47,686 bases of DNA. Source: Acidobacteriaceae bacterium. GTDB taxonomy: Bacteria > Acidobacteriota > Terriglobia > Terriglobales > Acidobacteriaceae. Location of the stretch: NCBI GenBank assembly GCA_030041305.1, contig JASHOC010000154.1, positions 1 through 47,686 on the forward strand, read 5' to 3'. Of the stretch, positions 42,110 through 47,686 are shown piece by piece; position 1 is the stretch's first letter; each line of letters opens with the position of its first letter. Position numbers and translations under genes: made by a program. The notes under the pieces are model-generated. The model saw only the letters and a list, made by a program, of their open reading frames with translations. It did no database searches and was not told the DNA's origin.

Positions 42110-43579
42110 TTACTTCACGGTGATGTCGCGCGTGGCGTCCGCGTGGACCCCGGAGCTGTTCACCGCGTCGAAGATCAGTTTGTAGGTTCCCGGCGCCAAG
42201 GAGACGGAACCATCCATGACGCCGCTGTCTTCGTTGAGCAACTTGGTGTCGCCGTTCCACAGCGAGAACCGGTACACGCCGCCACTGACAGTCGCGGCAG
42301 CGTCGATGGAGACCGGCGATGTGACTGTGGCGCCGTTGCCCGGCGAGCAGACGTTGACGCCATTGCCCGACGGAGCCGAACACGTCGCAGGAGGCACTGC
42401 GCGGACGATGAGGTACTGCGGCGAGCATCCGCCGGAGGTGCAGCTATTCGGCGGCAGGTACGGGGATCCAGGGGCTTCGGTTACGCTGCTCGTCGTCACG
42501 TTGTAAACGTGCAGCTTTCCGCTTTGCCCGTTCAGAGCATAGAGGTGATTGTCGTTGTCCCAGGCGATAGCGTTGATGTAACCGGAGGCGCCGATGACCC
42601 CGGTGAAGGTGGTAAGGGGATTAGCGCCGTTGAAGTGAAAGAATTGTATCCCCGTCTCGACAGGAACCGCGAGAATATTGCCTGCCGGATTCAGCTCCAT
42701 CGGGGCGGAGCCCTTCGAGAGGGATCCCGCCAACTGAGGCAGTTCCTGCCAGGTGTTGGTGGAAACCAGATCGCCGTTGCTCTCGACCGTATAGCTGGCA
42801 AGACCGGCCCCGCCGCCTGACCCTCCGCAAGGTCCGTTTCCCCATTGCACAAGGCTGGCGAGGTGATCCGTTGGATCGTCGGTCAAGAGCCCCAGCCCCA
42901 CCTGGGACATCTGATAACCGGGCGGCGGGGTGGGATCGGTTTCGCTGAAGCTGATGTTATCGAGGGCGCCGCTGCTTTCCCGGCCCAGGCCCAAGAGCGC
43001 AAAGGTGGGACAAGGGGGTTGACTGCCCTCGGCGGTGGTAAGGGTGTAAGCGAAATTATCATTCCCTGCGAAGACCGGCAAGCCGCCCATGGAGTTTTGT
43101 TCCGCTAGAGTGCCCACGAAGGTCAGTTGGCCGCTCTTGCTGAGGGCAAAACTCTGATAACTCTCGCCGCAGTCAAGGCCGTCGATCACGTACACATATT
43201 GACCGGTGTGATCGAACTCTGCGCCTCCGTCATCCGCGCACCATTCATGCAGGTCCTGTTTCGATACTTCGCTCCCAATGACCCCATTGGACGCGACATC
43301 GTAAACGTGGAGATATTGGTAAGTCGTGGTGTAGTTGTTATCCGCGGTGATGAAGTAGCTGCCGTTGGTCCCGCCCATGAAGCCTGACGTCTGCGTAAAT
43401 GGGGAGCCTGGGATCTGGGTAAGCTGGCCGTCAGAGGAGGCGGCGTAGGCGGTGATGGGTGAAGTGGCAGTCGACGACGGGTAATCTTCGGCCACATACA
43501 CGTAGGCGACGGGCGACTGAGCTGCGGCCGTGCCCGTCAAGAGCGCGGCCAGGCATGCGATGGGGAAGATCGAACGCAT
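42110..43579 (-). CDS. Secreted propeller-like protein, paralogue 3, with shared Ig-like tail
   Basis: A 489-residue exported protein with a different signal peptide (MRSIFPIACLAALLTGTAAA). The body shares the blade pattern (ITAYAASSDGQLTQIPGSPF, EFDHTGQYVYVIDG, FFHFNGANPLTTFTG, WDNDNHLYALNGQSGKLHVY) but is more diverged and Cys-richer. The Ig-like tail (VCSPGNGATVTSPVSIDAAA to DATRDITVK) is virtually the same as in paralogues 1 and 4. GGAGG lies 6 bases before the ATG. The contrast between a diverged body and a conserved tail suggests domain exchange or gene conversion among neighbours. Confidence 0.77.
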   Translation of the reverse strand: MRSIFPIACLAALLTGTAAAQSPVAYVYVAEDYPSSTATSPITAYAASSDGQLTQIPGSPFTQTSGFMGGTNGSYFITADNNYTTTYQYLHVYDVASNGVIGSEVSKQDLHEWCADDGGAEFDHTGQYVYVIDGLDCGESYQSFALSKSGQLTFVGTLAEQNSMGGLPVFAGNDNFAYTLTTAEGSQPPCPTFALLGLGRESSGALDNISFSETDPTPPPGYQMSQVGLGLLTDDPTDHLASLVQWGNGPCGGSGGGAGLASYTVESNGDLVSTNTWQELPQLAGSLSKGSAPMELNPAGNILAVPVETGIQFFHFNGANPLTTFTGVIGASGYINAIAWDNDNHLYALNGQSGKLHVYNVTTSSVTEAPGSPYLPPNSCTSGGCSPQYLIVRAVPPATCSAPSGNGVNVCSPGNGATVTSPVSIDAAATVSGGVYRFSLWNGDTKLLNEDSGVMDGSVSLAPGTYKLIFDAVNSSGVHADATRDITVK

Positions 43580-43755
43580 GGTGGACCTCCATTTTTAGGG
43601 CCGTGCAGGCCCCGGTTGTATGTTTTGCCGCGGCTCTGGCAAGCGCACTTTCACGCGGCCTGATTACGCGAGCTTGCAATGCGGCGCGTAGTGCGCTTGC
43701 CACGTTCTTCTTACGGTTGTTGCAAAAGTCGTCATTTCGGTCACAGCGCCGCGGG

Positions 43756-45225
43756 TCACTTCACGGTGATGTCCCGCGTGGCGTCCGCATGGACCCCAGA
43801 GCTGTTCACCGCGTCGAAGATCAGTTTGTAGGTTCCCGGCGCCAACGAGACGGAACCATCCATGACGCCGCTGTCTTCGTTGAGCAGCTTGGTGTCGCCA
43901 TTCCACAGCGAGAACCGGTACACGCCTCCGCTGAGGGTGGCGGCGGCGCTGATGGAAACCGGCGACGTGACCGTGGCGCCCTCGGCGGGCGAGCAGACGT
44001 TGACGCCATTGGTGGTGGGCGCGGAGCACATGGCGGTTTGGCTCACGGCGACCAGCGTATAGGGATCTGCGATGGAGACGGAAGAGTCCTCGGTTACCGA
44101 TGTTGGAGTCACGGTAAAGACGTACAGCTTATTTGTCGCGTCGGGAGTCTGAAATTCCGAGCTGGAAATCGCGTAGAGATGGTTGCTGCTGTCCCACGCC
44201 ACCTGTTTGATTGTTGTGCCGCTCAACAGAGTCGTGTAGGGAGTGAGCGGGGCCGCGCCGTTGAAATGGTAGAGCGTGATTCCCTGCGCAATGCTCCCCC
44301 AGTCCGCCAAAAGGTCGCCGGAAGGAGAGAATATTGTGTAGTCCCCTAGCGGGATGGGCATATTGCTCGCAGTATTGGTGGTGGAAATGTTCCCTTTCGA
44401 ATCCACCGTGTAGCTGGCCAGATAAAAGGGACCTCCGCTGTCGCACTCACCCACCTGAGCAACAAGGTAACTGCCGGTTGGGGAAGCGTCCGGAAATTGG
44501 GGGCACCAGCCGCCATCCGGGACCGGGCCCGCCGGGCCCGTCTGACTGAATTGCAGCCATTCGAGCTCTCCCGAGCTTTCCCGCTGGAACCCGTTCAGAG
44601 TGAAGATGTGGCCACTCACCTCGGTGTCATATCCAAAGGTCTCGTTGCCCAGGATCGAAGGCAATCCGAGGCTGGTGCTTACGGGTTCGATGTTGATCCC
44701 GGTTTGGTCTATGTCGCCAAGGAAGGTGAAGTTCCCAGTGCTGCCGATTGCGTAGGACTGGAAGGCCGCGCAATTGCCTGGGCCGTTCTGGAGCAGGACG
44801 TAGACGACTTTCCCCGAATGGTCGAGTTCTGCGCTGCTGATATCCTGGTAGCTCTTATCGCTCGCGTCGCCGCACTCGCCGCCGGCGTAGTCGTAGACGG
44901 CTGCTTGGCCTACCTGGGAGCCGATGGCGCCGTTGGATCCGATCCCGTAGGAATGGAGCAACGTTTGGCCCAAGGTGAAGAATTGGGATCCGTTGCTGCC
45001 GATGATTCCCGTGTCCAGATTGAACGGCGATCCGGAAATGGCGCTCAGTTGGCCAGTTGAGGAGGCGCTGTAGCCGTAAACGGCGCCAGCGACACCCCCG
45101 ACCTGGACGTAGACATAAGCTGAGGTTGACGATGTGGACTGTGCTCTCGCCTGTGGAGCAAAGGCGAGCGCGGAAACAAATGCAAGGATAGCGGCGAGGC
45201 CGAAACCGCGGAGTACGTGCGTCAT
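43756..45225 (-). CDS. Secreted propeller-like protein, paralogue 4, with shared Ig-like tail
   Basis: A 489-residue paralogue, closest to paralogue 1: signal peptide MTHVLRGFGLAAILAFVSAL...QARAQ, then VYGYSASSTGQLSAISGSPF, IIGSNGSQFFTLGQTLLHSY, ELDHSGKVVYVLLQ, YHFNGAAPLTPYTTLL and WDSSNHLYAISS. The C-terminal Ig-like tail is present. AGGAGG lies 7 bases before the ATG at 45225. A 176-bp gap separates it from paralogue 3. It would be co-transcribed with the neighbours only if read-through occurs, since each gene has its own strong ribosome binding site and a gap above 50 bp. Confidence 0.78.
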   Translation of the reverse strand: MTHVLRGFGLAAILAFVSALAFAPQARAQSTSSTSAYVYVQVGGVAGAVYGYSASSTGQLSAISGSPFNLDTGIIGSNGSQFFTLGQTLLHSYGIGSNGAIGSQVGQAAVYDYAGGECGDASDKSYQDISSAELDHSGKVVYVLLQNGPGNCAAFQSYAIGSTGNFTFLGDIDQTGINIEPVSTSLGLPSILGNETFGYDTEVSGHIFTLNGFQRESSGELEWLQFSQTGPAGPVPDGGWCPQFPDASPTGSYLVAQVGECDSGGPFYLASYTVDSKGNISTTNTASNMPIPLGDYTIFSPSGDLLADWGSIAQGITLYHFNGAAPLTPYTTLLSGTTIKQVAWDSSNHLYAISSSEFQTPDATNKLYVFTVTPTSVTEDSSVSIADPYTLVAVSQTAMCSAPTTNGVNVCSPAEGATVTSPVSISAAATLSGGVYRFSLWNGDTKLLNEDSGVMDGSVSLAPGTYKLIFDAVNSSGVHADATRDITVK

Positions 45226-45388
45226 TGGGTTCCTCCTGAGGGGAATGTAAGTGCGCCGGCGGGGGCGCGGTGACCGAGGGGCTAACACGAGGCATGACCC
45301 CCCCTTTTTTCGCCGTGCAGGTTTGCGGCGGCGGCCTCGAAGGTGACGGAAGCACACTAGTCAGAGCATTTTCGGAGTTTCCGTGGAC

Positions 45389-45862
45389 TTAGGAATCGCC
45401 GTTGCAGCCGCCCGCATTTTCTACATAGAGGTACAGGTAGCTGCCGGTGTGATCAAGCGTCGGATTTTCCGAGAAGTTGCATGCATTCTCTGAGCCTGCG
45501 TCCTGGATGTTGGTCGCGCCCATGTACGTGAGCGCTCCGTTCGACTTGACTTTGTAGGAGAAGATGTTCTTGCCGTTGTCCGTGGCGATGTTGGTCGAGC
45601 CGAAGAGATAGGTTCCGTTGGTGGCGAGGTAGAAGAGATTGTCGGCCCAGGGCGAGCCCGAGATTCGGGTGAGTTGTCCGCTGCCGTTGGCGGCATATCT
45701 TGCGACGCGGTTATTCGATCCGCTGCAGTTGCTAGATACGTAAATATAGGCAACGGGTGCGCTGGTTTGAGCGATGGTGAGGGAAGGTGAAAGAGCGAAG
45801 ATCAGGGTGAGAGTTAGAGCACAACCAGACGGGACAACTTGACGTGGGCCGTGAGGTGACAT
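45389..45862 (-). pseudogene. 5' fragment of a fifth propeller-like paralogue
   Basis: An open frame of 157 codons with an intact signal peptide (ALTLTLIFALSPSLTIAQ) and the first blades of the family (VAYIYVSSNCSGSNNRVARY, GQLTRISGSPWADNLFYLAT, LDHTGSYLYLYVENAGG). It then stops, although paralogues run to ~490 residues. The 160 bp downstream to paralogue 4 contain no further family sequence. It looks like a truncated gene left by recombination. A short functional protein cannot be excluded. GGAG lies 6 bases before the ATG at 45862. Confidence 0.65.
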
Positions 45863-46333
45863 TGTGGTCTCCATAGGCGAAAAGCGGTGTGGGCGGTGCT
45901 CGGGCAGCCCGAGCGCGCCGGGTGAATGGATGGGCGGTCGAGCGCACGCGCCACCTTACGATGGCGATGGCCGGACAACCGCCAGGGTTTTCAGGATCTT
46001 GCTCTTGCGAGGCGTAACAGACGCCGCGACCGGGAAAACCATTGCCTGGCGCTCCACCAGTCGGACGGGAGGGGATTTCGAGACGCCAGGAAATGAGAAA
46101 ACTAGCGATTCGAAATTGCGAAGCTTACATTGGGAAGTCTGACGAAAAAGAACACTCTACGCTCGGTCCGGCGATGCGGTACTCGCAAGGGTAGATGCAT
46201 GCTGGGCGATGGGCGGATGCCTCGGAAGGTGCGAGAGGGATGTGAGACAGCTTTACTAAAACGGTGGAGTTCGCTGCCGGCCTGGCGCAAAGTTGCTTCG
46301 GATGCGGAAGAGAGACCGGCTCTCCAAAGGCGC
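45863..46333. other. Gene-free stretch between the propeller row and the CBM6-like gene
   Basis: About 470 bp between two minus-strand genes. Open frames on both strands are short and lack signal peptides, ribosome binding sites or similarity. The promoter for the propeller fragment should lie at the left end. No repeat or hairpin of note was seen. Confidence 0.4.
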
Positions 46334-47038
46334 TCAGCCGGCCTTTCTAAAATCAAAGTAGGCGAGATTCATTTGACCCTCCGTGAGTATACGCACAGTA
46401 AGCACGTTCTTTCCGCGAGCGAACTTTACCTTTGCGATTTCCGGCGAGATGTTCCAGTGATGCCACTGCCGCCAAGCGATGGGATCAGACGCATCGAAAG
46501 TGGACTGGATCTTCAGCGGACTGGTTGCAGGCTCGCCGTTCACGTCGAGGGAGATGGATCCGCCGCGATTCGAGGTGTAGAGTAAGTCTGCGGTGTACCA
46601 TCCGGATTGCTTGACGTTTACGGTCATGTTAAACCACTCGCCCGGCTCGGTCCAGCCCACGTAAAACATGTTGGGCGGCGGCTGAACCTTGTCATACTGC
46701 GTATCGTCGATCGCCGGATTGCGGCCCATCTTTGTATAGGAAAGGTCCACGCCTTCGCTCATTCGGAATTCATTCAGGTAGGAACCGTCGGCTGGATTCA
46801 GAGTTCCGCTGCCGTTGTTCTTGGCGTCGGAATCGTGATAGGTCACGCCCTCGCCGCCGCGATCGTAGAAAGCGCAGTACACCTTGCCGGGAATTTTCTG
46901 CGCTCCCCCGTGATAGCGGTTGTCTTCATACGGGGCGCCTTTGTAATGAGCCAGAAACTCCGGACTGGAAACGCACTTGGCTCCGGCCGCGGTGAGCACA
47001 GCCAGCACCATCCAGAATTGCAGCTTCTTTCGATTCAT
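46334..47038 (-). CDS. Secreted CBM6-like carbohydrate-binding protein
   Basis: A 234-residue exported protein (MNRKKLQFWMVLAVLTAAGA signal). Its second half is a beta-sandwich of the CBM6/CBM35 type: EGVDLSYTKMG, MFYVGWTEPGEWFNMTVNVK, SGWYTADLLYTSNRGGSISL, DPIAWRQWHHWNI and GKNVLTVRILTEGQMNLAYF. Several exposed Trp/Tyr residues are suited to stacking on sugar. No catalytic domain is attached, so a role in binding plant or microbial polysaccharide outside the cell is likely. AGGAG lies 8 bases before the ATG. It is next to a LacI remnant, which may once have controlled it. Confidence 0.75.
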   Translation of the reverse strand: MNRKKLQFWMVLAVLTAAGAKCVSSPEFLAHYKGAPYEDNRYHGGAQKIPGKVYCAFYDRGGEGVTYHDSDAKNNGSGTLNPADGSYLNEFRMSEGVDLSYTKMGRNPAIDDTQYDKVQPPPNMFYVGWTEPGEWFNMTVNVKQSGWYTADLLYTSNRGGSISLDVNGEPATSPLKIQSTFDASDPIAWRQWHHWNISPEIAKVKFARGKNVLTVRILTEGQMNLAYFDFRKAG

Positions 47039-47100
47039 TGCGTCGTCTCCTGCTGGTTCGTTTTGAATCGAGCATACGCCCTAGTGCAAACGATTGTCTC

Positions 47101-47401
47101 AATAAAAAGTCTGCTGCAAGAGTAAGTGCCTGAAGAATTCAAATCGGTTCCTCACCGGGCCGGTGGATTCGGATAGAGCGAGCTTGGGCTCCATGCCGAT
47201 CTCATCGCGAAGCAGAACGGTGTTGTGGATACGCATCCAGCGCTTTGCTAAGTCTGAACCGAGCGCGTTGCCACGCAGGAAGGCAATCTCACGATGCCCC
47301 AGAAGTGAAGGCGGCCCAGCGCCAGTTTCGCGGCGCGCCGGGGTCAGTGCTTGAGGAAATGCTCTCCTCTGCCGTTGACCTGCCTTCTTCCATTCGTCCA
47401 C
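47101..47401 (-). pseudogene. Remnant of a LacI-family regulator
   Basis: A 100-codon minus-strand frame contains ETGAG, LLGHREIAFLRGNALGSDLA, then RW and a stretch resembling the D-I-G-M-E-P segment. It matches the middle of LacI-type effector domains (..GA..A..HLI.LGHR.IAFL.G....S..R..G). The helix-turn-helix and the rest of the effector domain are missing. The spacing between ETGA and LGHR is shorter than normal, pointing to a deletion. The frame ends RHLLLQQTFY without family features. It is called a decayed gene. Confidence 0.5.
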
Positions 47402-47544
47402 TGAGGCAAACGATTTCGACGAACGAGAGGGCAGGTAAACGAAGAGGGCGGGTCAACACGAAGAGCCCGAAGTCGTGTTCCTGGGGCGTCCGGTAGAGTC
47501 GAGAACAGGCGCAGCGGCGTTAGCTTTCCGGTGGCTTTTGACGA

Positions 47545-47686
47545 AGCTTTCGCTTCGTCGCCTCAGTCCGGCTTGGCGTGACTCTGTTTCCTGTTCCCGC
47601 TCATCGAACCGGACAGGCGCAATTAACGCATCCGGCTCTCGGACAGAACATCATGCCTTCGCCCACAGAGGGCTATGAGGAAGCCG
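47545..47686 (-). mobile_element. Group II intron-like segment, cut by the window edge
   Basis: On the minus strand the sequence reads GAGAGCCGGATGCG, a short loop, CGCCTGTCCGGTTCGATGAG, with a hairpin between 47609-47613 and 47631-47635. This is the GAGCCG.ATGCG...CGC..GTCCGGTTC motif that sits next to the reverse-transcriptase gene in many bacterial group II introns. No reverse transcriptase is visible within the window, and the 47400-47545 side shows only degenerate sequence. The call rests on recognition of this motif and could be wrong. Confidence 0.4.

Noticed and set aside
41931..42428. Upstream extension of paralogue 2 to 42428
   Set aside because: The extension reads through the 111-bp palindromic element and the 3' end of paralogue 3 in a wrong frame. 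The signal peptide and ribosome binding site are at 41930.
46130..46585. 151-codon plus-strand frame overlapping the CBM6-like gene
   Set aside because: It is mostly antisense to a gene with signal peptide and strong ribosome binding site. No independent coding evidence.

Overview
The window is high-GC bacterial chromosome, most likely from a soil Acidobacteriota (Terriglobia type). This rests on the giant Oar-like TonB-dependent receptor with an N-terminal carboxypeptidase-regulatory domain, secreted proteins with acidobacterial-style Ig-like repeats, a DUF1080 protein, sugar-acid catabolism, and many repeat-rich intergenic islands. No rRNA, tRNA or CRISPR array was found. The assignment is inferred from gene content, not from a marker gene.

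Layout. 1-180: the 5' end of an IS1595-type transposase, cut by the window edge, then a 1-kb gene-free island. 1.1-11.6 kb: a membrane diguanylate cyclase, a small lipoprotein preceded by a 37-codon membrane peptide gene, a porin, an arginase and a 1203-residue TonB-dependent receptor. 11.6-12.5 kb: a second gene-free island related to the first. 12.5-21.6 kb: priA, a methyltransferase, polyphosphate glucokinase, a small secreted protein, a 400-bp inverted-repeat element, a family 2 glycosyltransferase, HU, a DUF1080 protein and pgeF. 21.6-28.0 kb: a hexuronate operon (uxaC, MFS transporter, LarA-family enzyme, uxaE, SDR reductase). 28.1-31.3 kb: a two-gene redox/phosphosignalling operon on the minus strand. 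31.7-34.1 kb: an atypical LuxR regulator, thpR and dapD. 34.6-39.0 kb: a PP2C phosphatase with six Ig-like repeats, overlapping a TonB-like protein whose C-terminal domain is duplicated. 39.2-45.9 kb: five minus-strand secreted propeller-like paralogues, one lacking the shared tail and one a 5' fragment. 46.3-47.7 kb: a CBM6-like protein, a LacI remnant and a group II intron-like segment.

How genes work together. UxaC should isomerise galacturonate and glucuronate to tagaturonate and fructuronate. UxaE should convert tagaturonate to fructuronate, and the SDR should reduce that to mannonate. No mannonate dehydratase is present. The operon instead carries a LarA-family protein that keeps the nickel-pincer cofactor and catalytic residues at the exact LarA spacing, so a C2-epimerisation of mannonate to gluconate is a testable possibility.

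The other strong signals are non-coding. There are two related palindromic element subfamilies (119 and 111 bp, two copies each) whose stems differ by compensatory changes. There is a 400-bp inverted-repeat element with two perfect internal hairpins and a partial copy elsewhere that supplies a gene's stop codon. There is a 311-bp GGGACTRA array with G-quadruplex spacing between two divergent genes. A 17-bp motif occurs six times in the two gene-free islands.
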